NCBI RefSeq assembly: GCF_007830355.1
Contig: NZ_VLKO01000008.1
Span: forward strand, 137,453 to 201,452
Direction: 5' to 3'
Source: Flavobacterium tiangeerense
GTDB lineage: Bacteria > Bacteroidota > Bacteroidia > Flavobacteriales > Flavobacteriaceae
DNA length: 64,000 nucleotides
Position numbers and translations under genes: made by a program. Positions 45,550-54,901 of this stretch are shown one piece after another. The notes under the pieces are model-generated. The model was given only the letters and a program-made list of their open reading frames with translations, did not search any database and was not told the DNA's origin. Every line of letters starts with the position of its first letter. Within the stretch, counting starts at the first letter, position 1.

Positions 45550-46812
45550 ATGGATTTTTCTAAATATCAACAAAAAATAGCATCCCTATTATTGTGGTCC
45601 CTCATTTGTATCCTTATTGGGATATTCTCGGGATCAGCCTCTGCCCTGCTATTGTTTAGCCTTGATTGGGTTACACGATTATTTACGGTGCACAAAATGT
45701 TATTTTGGTTGCTTCCAATAGGCGGGCTCGCAATAGGATTATTGTACCACTACCTAGGCAACGAAAGTTACAAAGGAAATAATCTACTTTTGATGGCTTA
45801 TGAAAATCCTGAAACAAGAGTTCCTTTACGAATGGGATTTTTGGTTTTTTTGGGCACATTAATAACTCATCTTTTGGGAGGATCTGCAGGTAGAGAAGGT
45901 ACTGCAGTTCAAATGGGAGGAGCAATAGCATATCAATTCAATAAAATAAAAAAAATCTCTAAAAAGGAATCTCAAATATTAATACTTCTCGGAATTAGTG
46001 CGGGATTTGCATCGGTTTTTGGAACACCTCTAGCAGGCGCAATTTTTGCATTAGAAATTGTCTGTTTTAAAAGAATAAATTTAAAAAGCATCTTATCTGT
46101 ATTTTTAGTAGCCTTTATAGCGAATTATACCGTAGACCTTTGGCAAATAGAACATAGCGTTTATTATATTTTTGAAATTCCAAATATCACATTTAAAACA
46201 CTTTTATGGGTTTTAGTTGCTGGACTTCTTTTTGGCTTGACCGCAATGCTTTATTCAAAAAGTGCTCATTACTGGAATCGATTGTTTAGCGTTACTTTTC
46301 CATTTGCTCCTTGGAGACCGCTTGTGGGAGGCTCATTTCTTGTTATACTTTTTTATTGTTTTGATATGACACGCTATACAGGACTAGGACTACCCGTAAT
46401 TGCAGAATCCTTTACAACTACTAGTTTGCCAAAAGATTTTTTATTAAAAATAATTATAACCGGAATCACATTAGGAAGTGGTTTTAAGGGTGGAGAAGTT
46501 ACTCCGTTATTTTTTATAGGAGCAACTCTGGGTAGCGCTTTATCTCTAGTAGTTCCCTTACCCGTAAGCTTACTGGCAGGGATGGGATTTGTCGCCTTAT
46601 TATCTGGTGCTACGCATACACCTATAGCTTGCACCTTAATGGGGATAGAACTTTTTGGGATTGAGGCTGGTTTATTTTTATGTATTGCTTGTAGTATGGC
46701 CTATTTTTGTTCAGGTTCTACGGGGATTTACACATCTCAATTAAGAATAGGACTAAAATATACGTTGTATGCTTTTTGCTTGAAAAAAATACGGTTATTA
46801 AGAGGTATATAA
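45550..46812 (+). CDS. CLC-family transporter, CLC-F (fluoride/H+ antiporter)-like
   Basis: A 420-residue CLC protein with about ten or more hydrophobic segments. It lacks the GSGIP selectivity motif of chloride CLCs; GNNLLL near residues 76-81 stands in its place. The GREGT motif puts the gating glutamate at residue 116, and GGEVTPLF places Thr318 where the CLC-F family has its essential threonine. This pattern points to fluoride export rather than chloride transport. No fluoride riboswitch is visible upstream. Annotation as a voltage-gated chloride channel would be the generic call. Confidence 0.82.
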   Translation: MDFSKYQQKIASLLLWSLICILIGIFSGSASALLLFSLDWVTRLFTVHKMLFWLLPIGGLAIGLLYHYLGNESYKGNNLLLMAYENPETRVPLRMGFLVFLGTLITHLLGGSAGREGTAVQMGGAIAYQFNKIKKISKKESQILILLGISAGFASVFGTPLAGAIFALEIVCFKRINLKSILSVFLVAFIANYTVDLWQIEHSVYYIFEIPNITFKTLLWVLVAGLLFGLTAMLYSKSAHYWNRLFSVTFPFAPWRPLVGGSFLVILFYCFDMTRYTGLGLPVIAESFTTTSLPKDFLLKIIITGITLGSGFKGGEVTPLFFIGATLGSALSLVVPLPVSLLAGMGFVALLSGATHTPIACTLMGIELFGIEAGLFLCIACSMAYFCSGSTGIYTSQLRIGLKYTLYAFCLKKIRLLRGI

Positions 46813-46871
46813 TTTGGTAATTTGTAGAAATGATTTCAACATTAGATTAAAAAAATGTAATTTCGCAATCT

Positions 46872-47876
46872 ATGAAAATACAAGACATTCAAGCCGTACA
46901 AGAGTTGTTATCAACGCCTAAAAAAATTGCAATAATCCCGCACCGAGGTCCAGATGGTGATGCGATGGGTTCTACATTAGGACTTTATCATTTTTTACTA
47001 AAAAACCACCACTACCCTACTGTAATTTCTCCTAATGAGTTCCCTGATTTTCTAGCTTGGATGCCGGGAGCTGACAAAATTAAAATTTACGAGAAAGATA
47101 GAGAAAACTGCACAGCACTATTACAAGAAGCTGAACTAATTTTTACATTAGATTTTAATGCTTTGCACAGAACTGGAGAAATGGAAAATGTGTTAGCACA
47201 GCTTCAATCTCCATTTATCATGATTGATCATCATCAAAATCCAGATGACTACGCTGCTGTTACTTATTCTGACACTGCATTTGGATCTACTTGTGAAATG
47301 CTTTATAATTTTATTACCGCATTAGGTAAAAAAGATGACATCGATTTCACAATAGGTACTTGTATCTATACGGGAATACTTACTGATTCAGGTTCGTTTA
47401 AATTTCCAAAAACCACTGGAACAACACATAGAATTGTAGCTGAACTAATTGATTTAGGCGTACAAAATACAGAAATACCGAGTTTACTATTTGACAATAG
47501 CTCTTATGGAAGACTCCAAATATTAGGTAGAGCGCTTCAAAACATGATTATTCATCCCGAACATAAAACAGCGTATACAACTCTAACACAAGATGAATTG
47601 AACTCGTTTAATTATGTAAAAGGAGACACTGAGGGAATTGTAAATTATGGTCTAAGCATACAAGGAATACATTTTGCAGCTATCTTTATAGAAAATAAAG
47701 AAGAAAAAATTATTAAAATTTCGTTTCGTTCACAAGGTGATTTTGATGTTAATCAATTTGCAAGAGAAAATTTTAACGGCGGTGGACATCGCAATGCAGC
47801 TGGAGGAAAATCAGAACTTACGATGGAAGAAACCCAAAAGAAATTTGAAGATTTACTAACAAAAATAAGCATCTAA
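46872..47876 (+). CDS. DHH-family bifunctional oligoribonuclease/PAP phosphatase (NrnA-like)
   Basis: A 334-residue DHH/DHHA1 phosphoesterase. Metal-binding motifs are HRGPDGDAMGS, LDFNALHR, DHHQNP (the DHH triad) and DSGSFKFP. The DHHA1 end has the substrate loop GGGHRNAAGG. Such enzymes degrade nanoRNA and pAp. The gldI-like gene begins 4 bases after its stop, so it heads that unit. A possible -7 box TAATTTCG lies near 46856. Confidence 0.93.
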   Translation: MKIQDIQAVQELLSTPKKIAIIPHRGPDGDAMGSTLGLYHFLLKNHHYPTVISPNEFPDFLAWMPGADKIKIYEKDRENCTALLQEAELIFTLDFNALHRTGEMENVLAQLQSPFIMIDHHQNPDDYAAVTYSDTAFGSTCEMLYNFITALGKKDDIDFTIGTCIYTGILTDSGSFKFPKTTGTTHRIVAELIDLGVQNTEIPSLLFDNSSYGRLQILGRALQNMIIHPEHKTAYTTLTQDELNSFNYVKGDTEGIVNYGLSIQGIHFAAIFIENKEEKIIKISFRSQGDFDVNQFARENFNGGGHRNAAGGKSELTMEETQKKFEDLLTKISI

Positions 47877-47880
47877 ACCC

Positions 47881-48534
47881 ATGAAAAACAGCAGCCTACT
47901 TGCAGTTATATTCTTTTTATTTCTTGTACTTTCGGGGTGCAAACAGCATCAGGATGCTAGAAGACCTATCTCCCAATCGTCTGGGAGTTTTATGAAAAAA
48001 TCGATTCTGCGCAATAAAAAATTGGTTGCAACAGAGGAAAGTCAGATACAAAACGTTATCAAAAACAATCCAAGTGTAGTATACTTGGCTTCTAATAAAG
48101 GGTATTGGTATTCTTATGAAGTAAGAAATACAATTGATAACCTCACTCCTAAAAAAGGAGACGTTGCTTTGTTTGACTATGAAATTAAAGATTTAAAAGG
48201 AACTTTGATTTACTCTCAAGAAGAACTAAAACCACAAGTATATTATGTTGATAAACAAAACATCATGATGGGATTGCGTGACGGAATCAAATTAATGCAT
48301 CGTAATGAGAAAGTAAATTTTTTATTCCCCTCAAATATGGCTTACGGTTATCATGGAGACGATAAAAAAATAAATACAAACCAACCGATTATATGTACCG
48401 TTACATTGCGAGATTTTAAAACCGAAGTGGCGTATAAAAAAGAAGTTCTACAAACTATTGCACCTACAACAAACGTTATTGCAAAAAAAGCCTCGACACC
48501 TGTAACCAAAGAAAAAGATACTATAACTCCATAA
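47881..48534 (+). CDS. gldI: Gliding motility lipoprotein GldI, FKBP-type prolyl isomerase
   Basis: A 217-residue lipoprotein (lipobox VLSGC) with an FKBP-like domain at about 80-185: KKGDVALFDYEIKDLKGTL, GLRDGIKLMHRNEKVNFLFPSNMAYGYHGD. The match and its place next to an NrnA-like gene and FKBP fusions fit GldI, which Flavobacterium needs for gliding, probably by folding T9SS or gliding components in the periplasm. It shares a unit with the two cyclophilin-FKBP proteins. Confidence 0.88.
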   Translation: MKNSSLLAVIFFLFLVLSGCKQHQDARRPISQSSGSFMKKSILRNKKLVATEESQIQNVIKNNPSVVYLASNKGYWYSYEVRNTIDNLTPKKGDVALFDYEIKDLKGTLIYSQEELKPQVYYVDKQNIMMGLRDGIKLMHRNEKVNFLFPSNMAYGYHGDDKKINTNQPIICTVTLRDFKTEVAYKKEVLQTIAPTTNVIAKKASTPVTKEKDTITP

Positions 48535-48548
48535 CAATTAATTTAGAA

Positions 48549-49667
48549 ATGAAAAAAAAGATCGTAATTGCGCTCCTAGCGATAGCCTCATTGTATTCCT
48601 GTAAAAATGATCATTCCAATTTACCTGATGGATTGTATGCTCAAATTGAAACTAACAAAGGGGAGATTATTGTACAACTGGATTTTGAAAAAGCGCCAAT
48701 AACCGTTGCAAACTATGTGGCACTTGCCGAAGGAAAAAATGAGTTTGTAACGAATGAAAATTTAAAAAAGAAGCCTTTTTTTGATGGTTTAAAATTTCAT
48801 AGAGTCATTGCTGATTTTATGATACAAACTGGGGACCCACTAGGAACTGGATCAGGAGATACAGGATATAAATTTAAGGATGAATTCAATGACTTAAGAT
48901 TTGACAAAGGTGGAGTTCTAGCTATGGCCAATAATGGACCTATGACAAATAGCAGTCAATTTTTTATCACACATCTTGCAACCCCTTGGTTAGACGGGAA
49001 GCATACCATTTTTGGTCATGTGGTAGAAAAAGGCATGGAAATTGTCAATAAAATTCAACAAGATGATTACATAAAATCTGTAACGATCATTAGAAATGGT
49101 GAAGCAGCTAAGAAATTTAATGCCGTAAAAGTTTTTACCGACTATTTTGCAGTGGAATCTGAAAATCAAAAGAAAAAAGCCGCTATTGAAGCTGAAAATA
49201 AGCGCGTATATAATGAAAAATACAAAGTGGTAAGAGAGCAAAAAGTAGCAAGTTTTGCTGCATTGAAAGCAAAAGCTACAACAACCCCTTCCGGTTTACA
49301 ATATATAATTACTAAAAAAAGCGGAGGTAAAAAACCATCTAACGGCACTCCAGTATTTATACATTATGCTGGATTTCTTGAGGATGGAGAGCTTTTTGAT
49401 GCAAGTATTGAAAGTGTTTCAAAAGCATTTGGAAAATACGATGAAAACAGAGCTGCTCAAAATGGGTATCAACCTATTCCTTTTCAAGCAGGAAGAAAAG
49501 ATGGCATGATTCCTGGTTTCATTGAAGGAATAGAACAATTATCTTTTGGAGACAAGGCTGTAATTTTTATTCCGTCCCGTTTGGGATATGGTGCTGCTGG
49601 TGCAGGAGGAGTTATACCGCCAAACGCAAATATTATTTTTGAAATTGAACTTTTAGAAAAAAATTAA
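48549..49667 (+). CDS. Cyclophilin-FKBP fusion prolyl isomerase, lipoprotein
   Basis: A 372-residue lipoprotein (lipobox SLYSC) carrying two unrelated prolyl isomerase folds. A cyclophilin domain is at about 28-190 ([41 protein letters not shown]). After a helical linker comes an FKBP domain at about 260-372 (VFIHYAGFLEDGELFDAS, IPGFIEGIEQLSFGDKAVIFIPSRLGYG). It should fold exported proteins. It is in the gldI unit and has a tandem paralogue next. Confidence 0.93.
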   Translation: MKKKIVIALLAIASLYSCKNDHSNLPDGLYAQIETNKGEIIVQLDFEKAPITVANYVALAEGKNEFVTNENLKKKPFFDGLKFHRVIADFMIQTGDPLGTGSGDTGYKFKDEFNDLRFDKGGVLAMANNGPMTNSSQFFITHLATPWLDGKHTIFGHVVEKGMEIVNKIQQDDYIKSVTIIRNGEAAKKFNAVKVFTDYFAVESENQKKKAAIEAENKRVYNEKYKVVREQKVASFAALKAKATTTPSGLQYIITKKSGGKKPSNGTPVFIHYAGFLEDGELFDASIESVSKAFGKYDENRAAQNGYQPIPFQAGRKDGMIPGFIEGIEQLSFGDKAVIFIPSRLGYGAAGAGGVIPPNANIIFEIELLEKN

Positions 49668-49687
49668 TATACATAAAATTATAGAAG

Positions 49688-50821
49688 ATGAAATTTAAAT
49701 ATCTGTTTTTACTACTTCTGGGATGTATTACTATCCAAGCTCAAACCGGAAAAAAAATAACACCAGTAAAAAAACCAACTACAACAGCAAAGGCAATTGT
49801 AAAAAAGCCAACTGAAACAGAAGGTATATTTGTGACTATTGCTACTAATAAAGGAAACATAGAATTAGAACTTGCGTACCAAAAAACACCCGTGACAGTA
49901 GCAAATTTTATTGCACTTGCCGAAGGAAAAAACACATTTGTAAAACCCGAAAACCTAAAAGGCAAACCTTTTTTTGATGGTTTAAAATTTCACCGTGTTA
50001 TCAAAGACTTCATGATCCAAGGTGGCGATCCCTCTGGCAATGGATCAGGAGGTCCTGGATATGCTTTTAAAGATGAAATTACTGATTTAAAACACAATAA
50101 ACCAGGTATCTTATCCATGGCAAATTCTGGACCTGCAACAAATGGAAGCCAATTTTTTATCACACACAAAGAAACCCCTTGGTTAGACGGTAAACATACC
50201 GTTTTTGGACATGTAACTTCTGGAATGGAAATTGTAAACGCTATCGCGCAAGATGATGTGATTACAAAAGTAACCGTGGTTAGAAAAGGAGCATTGGCAA
50301 AGAAATTTGATGCCGTTAAAGTAATATCAGACTATTTTAATTTCAAAACTGAAGATCAAAAAAAGATTGAGGCTGTTAAAGCTGCAAAGAAAACTTACCT
50401 ATCTACAATAAAAGCTACCGCTACTACCACTCCATCTGGATTAGCTTACAAGATAGTTGAAAAAGGAACAGGTGTAAAACCTGTCAATGGCGCTACATTT
50501 TATTTTAATTATGCTGGCTATTTTGAAGATGGTTCTTTATTTGATAGCAGTTATGAGAATGTGAATAAAGCCTATGGTAAGTATGATGAAAGAAGAGCGG
50601 CTCAAAACGGATACAAAGCATTTCCTTTCGTAGCAGGAAAAAAAGACGGTATGATTCCTGGCTTTATTGAAGGTCTTGAAAATATGTCATTTGGTGATAA
50701 AGCAGTAGTTTTTATACCTTCAAATCTGGCTTATGGTGAACGAGGCGCTAATGGTGTGATACCGCCAAATACCATGCTTATTTTTGAATTAGAAATGCTT
50801 GAAAAGGAACCCGTAAAATAA
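49688..50821 (+). CDS. Cyclophilin-FKBP fusion prolyl isomerase, periplasmic paralogue
   Basis: A 377-residue paralogue of the preceding gene with the same two domains ([45 protein letters not shown]). It has a plain signal peptide (cleavage near TIQAQ) followed by a Lys/Thr/Pro-rich linker instead of a lipobox. So one copy is membrane-anchored and one soluble. This is consistent with gene duplication and division of location. The terminator at 50830 follows. Confidence 0.93.
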   Translation: MKFKYLFLLLLGCITIQAQTGKKITPVKKPTTTAKAIVKKPTETEGIFVTIATNKGNIELELAYQKTPVTVANFIALAEGKNTFVKPENLKGKPFFDGLKFHRVIKDFMIQGGDPSGNGSGGPGYAFKDEITDLKHNKPGILSMANSGPATNGSQFFITHKETPWLDGKHTVFGHVTSGMEIVNAIAQDDVITKVTVVRKGALAKKFDAVKVISDYFNFKTEDQKKIEAVKAAKKTYLSTIKATATTTPSGLAYKIVEKGTGVKPVNGATFYFNYAGYFEDGSLFDSSYENVNKAYGKYDERRAAQNGYKAFPFVAGKKDGMIPGFIEGLENMSFGDKAVVFIPSNLAYGERGANGVIPPNTMLIFELEMLEKEPVK

Positions 50822-50829
50822 ATTAAAAT

Positions 50830-50875
50830 CAAAAAAAACACCGATGATATCTTAAATTTCATCGGTGTTTTTTTT
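50830..50875. terminator. Terminator of the gldI unit (bidirectional)
   Basis: AAACACCGATGA (50836-50847) pairs with TCATCGGTGTTT (50859-50870), with T8 after and A8 before. The convergent gene at 50882 ends 7 bases beyond. Confidence 0.9.
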
Positions 50876-50881
50876 ATAAAT

Positions 50882-51322
50882 CTATTTTTTCCCGAATTTC
50901 CAATCAAACTCATCTTTTTGATTGATAATTGCTCCCAATTCAAATTTTACAACCTCATCAAACTCGGTTTGAAAAATCATCCAATTTTCTTCATTGAAAT
51001 AATTCTCAAAAGTATCAAATTCTTCTTGAGTAAATTTAGTTATCGACTTGCTCACTAAATCTTTTTTAACATCACTAATTTTTTTATTGATGATTTTGTT
51101 ACCAAAAAGCTCAAGTTCTGGGCTTGATGCAACGATGTATCCTAATTTAAAATCTTCTTCAACATAAAAAGTCAAACGCATTTTTAAAGAGTTGTATGCA
51201 TAAATAATATTGTCATCCTCGTCCTTATAGTTTCGGTTTGGTTTTCCGTAAATAGCGGTAACATCATTTTGTTTCATTCCAAAAATGAGTTTATCAATTC
51301 CGTTTTTTGTATTTATTTTCAT
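50882..51322 (-). CDS. Hypothetical protein
   Basis: A 146-residue cytoplasmic-looking acidic protein that I do not recognise. The N-terminus (IDKLIFGMKQNDVTAIYGKPN) has the G-M...D-V...G-x-P pattern found in BamE/SmpA-like and immunity-like small proteins, but there is no signal peptide, so BamE is unlikely. It may be an orphan immunity or hypothetical gene. Confidence 0.6.
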   Translation of the reverse strand: MKINTKNGIDKLIFGMKQNDVTAIYGKPNRNYKDEDDNIIYAYNSLKMRLTFYVEEDFKLGYIVASSPELELFGNKIINKKISDVKKDLVSKSITKFTQEEFDTFENYFNEENWMIFQTEFDEVVKFELGAIINQKDEFDWKFGKK

Positions 51323-51594
51323 TATGTTTTACTTTAAAATTAAAATAGTGAGGCAAAGATACTTCATTATTAGAAAATCAATCAGGACTATTGAGGTTTT
51401 AATCTCTATTTATTTCCATAAAAAGAAGTTTAGCCATCAAGTTATACAGATTTAAACTTTTAAAATAACAGGAATACTACTCCACAGAATTGTTCAAATA
51501 AAGATAGTAATAAAACAGAGTTGCGTATCATTGTACTCATTTATTTCTTACTTTTAAACTCCAAAAAACAATATCTTAAAATTAAATTTTCTCT

Positions 51595-54420
51595 ATGAAA
51601 ACAAACAAGTTGCTCCTGTATTGCTTAGTAGTTCTTAGTGCAATAAATTCCTACTCCCAAAAAAAAGGTTCAAAAGAATTTAAAGTTGATTTTGAAAAAT
51701 TCACTTTAGACAATGGCTTACAAGTCATTTTGCATATTGATAAATCAGATCCTGTTGTTGCTGTTGCACTAACAAGTCATGTGGGTTCGGCAAGAGAAAT
51801 ACAAGGAAGAACTGGATTTGCACATTTATTTGAACATTTACTTTTCCTTGAATCTGAAAATTTAGGAAAAGGAGGGCTTGATAAAATGAGTGCTCGCATA
51901 GGCGGAGAGGGTGCAAATGGATCTACTAGCCGAGATAGAACCAATTATTTTCAAACTGTACCAAAAGATGCACTTGAAAAAATGATTTGGGCTGAAGCTG
52001 ACAAGCTTGGTTTTTTTATCAACACCGTTACGGAACCCGTTTTAGCAAAAGAAAAACAAGTAGTAAAAAACGAAAAAAGGCAAAGTTATGACAACAAGCC
52101 TTATGGTCATAATTTCTCTGTGATTTCAAAAAATTTATATCCACCTACACATCCTTACAACTGGGATGTAATAGGATCTCTTGAAGATTTACAGAACGCA
52201 ACATTAGATGATGTTAAGAATTTTTACAAGCGCTGGTATGTCCCTAACAATGTCACACTAACAATTGCAGGAGATATTGATGTAAACCAAACCAAAATTT
52301 GGGTAGAAAAATATTTTGGCGAAATAAAACGTGGCGTCGCTATCCCAAAAATGGAAAAACAAGCTGTTGTGTTACCTGCTACCAAAAAACTTTACTACGA
52401 AGACAATTTTGCAAAACTTCCACAACTTACTCTTACATGGCCATCAGTTTATGAATACCATCCAGACAGCTATGCCCTAGAAGTTCTTGCAAATTATCTT
52501 TCAAAAGGTAAAAAAGCCCCTTTGTACAAAACCTTAGTAGAAGATAAAAAAGTTACTGACGCAGCAGATGCTTTTCAGTACAACTCTGAAATAGCTGGAC
52601 AATATATGCTTAGTGTTACCGCTTTTGATAAAACAAATTTAAATGAGGTCATGGATGGTGTCAACGAAGCTTTTGCAAAATTTGAAACTGAAGGTATTTC
52701 GCAACAAGATTTAGATAGGATTAAAGCAGGACAAGAAACTGCTTTTTATAACAATTTATCAAGTGTACTTGGAAAAGGATTTCAGTTAGCACAGTATGAA
52801 ATATTCGCTGGAACACCTGAATATATTAATCAAGATGTCAAAAATATCCTTGCAGTAACTCGTGCTGATGTAATGCGCGTGTTTAAAAAATACATTCAAA
52901 ACAAACCATTTGTAGCAACTAGTTTTGTTCCAAAAGGTGAAAAAAATTTAATTTTAGCTGGGTCAATACTAGCCGATGTAGTTGAAGAAAAAATCATTGA
53001 AGGCAAAGAAGACTCTTTTGATGCAAGTATAGCAGCTAGTTACGAAAAAACTCCTTCGGAATTTGACCGAAGCATTGAACCAGCATACGGCGCTAGTCCA
53101 GATGTAATTTTACCAGTTGTTTGGAAAGATAAAATGCCATCAGGAATGTCTATATTAGGAATTGAAAATTACGAAGTGCCGTTAGTACAATTTCAATTGC
53201 AAATTAAAGGAGGCTTATTGCTAGAAAATTCAGAAAAAATTGGAGTTTCAAACATGCTTGCTGAGCTTATGACCAAAGGAACCGCAAATAAAACACCTGA
53301 ACAATTAGAAAATGCTATTGAGAGTCTTGGCGCTACCATAAAAGCAACAGCAAGTGATGAAGCTATTTCAATTTACGGTACCACACTAGCAAAAAACTAT
53401 ACCGCTACTATGGCATTAGTACAAGAAATTTTATTGCAACCACGATGGGATACCAAAGAATTTGAACTTATAAAACAAAGTACACTGAGTCAAATAATGC
53501 AGCAAAAAGCAGATCCTAATAGTATTGCGAGAATTGAGTTTAAAAAATTACTTTTTGGCACATCTATTTTATCTAATAATCGAATTGGAACTGAAAAAAC
53601 CGTTATTTCAATCACCATTGATGACTTGAAAAACTATTTCACTACGAATATGTCTCCTTCAAATGTTAATTTTCATGTAGTTGGGGCCGTGAATAAAAAC
53701 AGTGTTTCAAACTCCTTAAAAATAATAAGTAAAAATTGGAGTACTAAAAATATTGTTATTCCAACTAATGCCAATACAATAGCTTTTTCAAGCTCACAAG
53801 TCTATTTTTATGATGTTCCAGGAGCTAAACAATCTGTAATAAGAATTGGTTATCCCGCTCTTGCAGCTACAGATACGGACTATTATCCAGCTCAAATTTT
53901 AAATTACCGTTTGGGAGGAGGAAGTTTTGCATCACAATTAACACAAGAATTACGTGAAGGAAAAGGATACACATATGGTATTAGCTCCATGTTTATGGGA
54001 TCTGTAAATAAAGGATTTTTTGCCGTTTCGAGTGGTGTTCGTTCTAATGTTACTTTTGAATCTGTTGCATTAGTTAAAGATATATTACAAAAATATGGTG
54101 CTAATTTCAATGCAAATGATCTAGATGTTACAAAAAGTTATTTGATCAAAAGTAATGCTAGAGCTTTTGAAACATTATCATCAAAACTTGAAATGCTCTA
54201 TGACATTAGTAATTACAATTACACGGATGATTACGCAAAAAAACAGGAGAACATTGTAAAAAATATTACAATAGATGATATAAAAACGCTTGCGAAAAAA
54301 TATTTAGATCCAAATAAAATGATTTATCTCATTGTAGGAGATGCTGAAACGCAATTGAAAAAATTAGAACAATTAGGTTTTGGCGCACCCAAATTAATAA
54401 ACAGCCCAAAACCAAATTAA
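51595..54420 (+). CDS. M16 family zinc metallopeptidase
   Basis: A 941-residue insulinase/pitrilysin-type protease with a signal peptide (cleavage near NSYSQ). Zinc site HLFEH has His77, Glu80 and His81; the downstream glutamate lies in KNEKRQSYDNKPYG. Two tandem M16 halves follow, the second, non-catalytic half beginning near residue 510 and including LGGGSFASQLTQELREGKGYTYG. It likely degrades peptides in the periplasm. A hairpin terminator follows. Confidence 0.95.
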   Translation: MKTNKLLLYCLVVLSAINSYSQKKGSKEFKVDFEKFTLDNGLQVILHIDKSDPVVAVALTSHVGSAREIQGRTGFAHLFEHLLFLESENLGKGGLDKMSARIGGEGANGSTSRDRTNYFQTVPKDALEKMIWAEADKLGFFINTVTEPVLAKEKQVVKNEKRQSYDNKPYGHNFSVISKNLYPPTHPYNWDVIGSLEDLQNATLDDVKNFYKRWYVPNNVTLTIAGDIDVNQTKIWVEKYFGEIKRGVAIPKMEKQAVVLPATKKLYYEDNFAKLPQLTLTWPSVYEYHPDSYALEVLANYLSKGKKAPLYKTLVEDKKVTDAADAFQYNSEIAGQYMLSVTAFDKTNLNEVMDGVNEAFAKFETEGISQQDLDRIKAGQETAFYNNLSSVLGKGFQLAQYEIFAGTPEYINQDVKNILAVTRADVMRVFKKYIQNKPFVATSFVPKGEKNLILAGSILADVVEEKIIEGKEDSFDASIAASYEKTPSEFDRSIEPAYGASPDVILPVVWKDKMPSGMSILGIENYEVPLVQFQLQIKGGLLLENSEKIGVSNMLAELMTKGTANKTPEQLENAIESLGATIKATASDEAISIYGTTLAKNYTATMALVQEILLQPRWDTKEFELIKQSTLSQIMQQKADPNSIARIEFKKLLFGTSILSNNRIGTEKTVISITIDDLKNYFTTNMSPSNVNFHVVGAVNKNSVSNSLKIISKNWSTKNIVIPTNANTIAFSSSQVYFYDVPGAKQSVIRIGYPALAATDTDYYPAQILNYRLGGGSFASQLTQELREGKGYTYGISSMFMGSVNKGFFAVSSGVRSNVTFESVALVKDILQKYGANFNANDLDVTKSYLIKSNARAFETLSSKLEMLYDISNYNYTDDYAKKQENIVKNITIDDIKTLAKKYLDPNKMIYLIVGDAETQLKKLEQLGFGAPKLINSPKPN

Positions 54421-54447
54421 TAAATCAGCTGTATTACAAAACAAAAA

Positions 54448-54509
54448 AATAATTTTTCTGATTCACCAGCTAAGTAAAAGTAGCATTTCGAATCAGAAAA
54501 ATTATTTTT
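54448..54509 (+). terminator. Terminator after the M16 protease gene
   Basis: AATAATTTTTCTGATTC pairs with GAATCAGAAAAATTATT (54448-54464 and 54490-54506), a 17-bp perfect stem with a 25-base loop, then T5. Confidence 0.8.
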
Positions 54510-54535
54510 ATATCAGGTGAGACTAAAAGGTTTCT

Positions 54536-54892
54536 CTACTCATTCATTTCATCATAACGTACAGGAACTTGTGGGTCATACAAAGAACATTTAAATTCCT
54601 CCAATGTGTCTGAGAGTAAGTTCATAGTTTTCCCATCGGTACCATAGCAATCAATTAAAATACTTTGAGAAGTTGATTTTACTTGAAACGCACCTTTTCC
54701 ATTTGGATTCTTCCAGCTGTTTTCGTCTACTTTTTCCCAACCTGAAAAAACGGATGACAATCTATTCCAAATTACAGGCACAGGCAATTCCTCTAGTCCT
54801 TCAACAAATTGCTCCTCAAGCAATGCCTCGTAAACTAAATGGTGGTTTAAATAAATTCCTTCTTGATATTTCCAAAAGATTAATTCGTACAT
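54536..54892 (-). CDS. Hypothetical protein
   Basis: A 118-residue protein, MYELIFWKYQEGIYLNHHLVYEALLE, with a second half that has GKGAFQVKSTSQSILIDCYG. I do not recognise it. It lies 9 bases downstream of purM on the same strand, so the two are probably co-transcribed. No signal peptide, probably cytoplasmic. Confidence 0.65.
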   Translation of the reverse strand: MYELIFWKYQEGIYLNHHLVYEALLEEQFVEGLEELPVPVIWNRLSSVFSGWEKVDENSWKNPNGKGAFQVKSTSQSILIDCYGTDGKTMNLLSDTLEEFKCSLYDPQVPVRYDEMNE

Positions 54893-54901
54893 AAATTATT
54901 T

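Noticed and set aside
50882..51322. BamE/SmpA lipoprotein
   Set aside because: The G-x-P pattern is only superficial and there is no signal peptide or lipobox.
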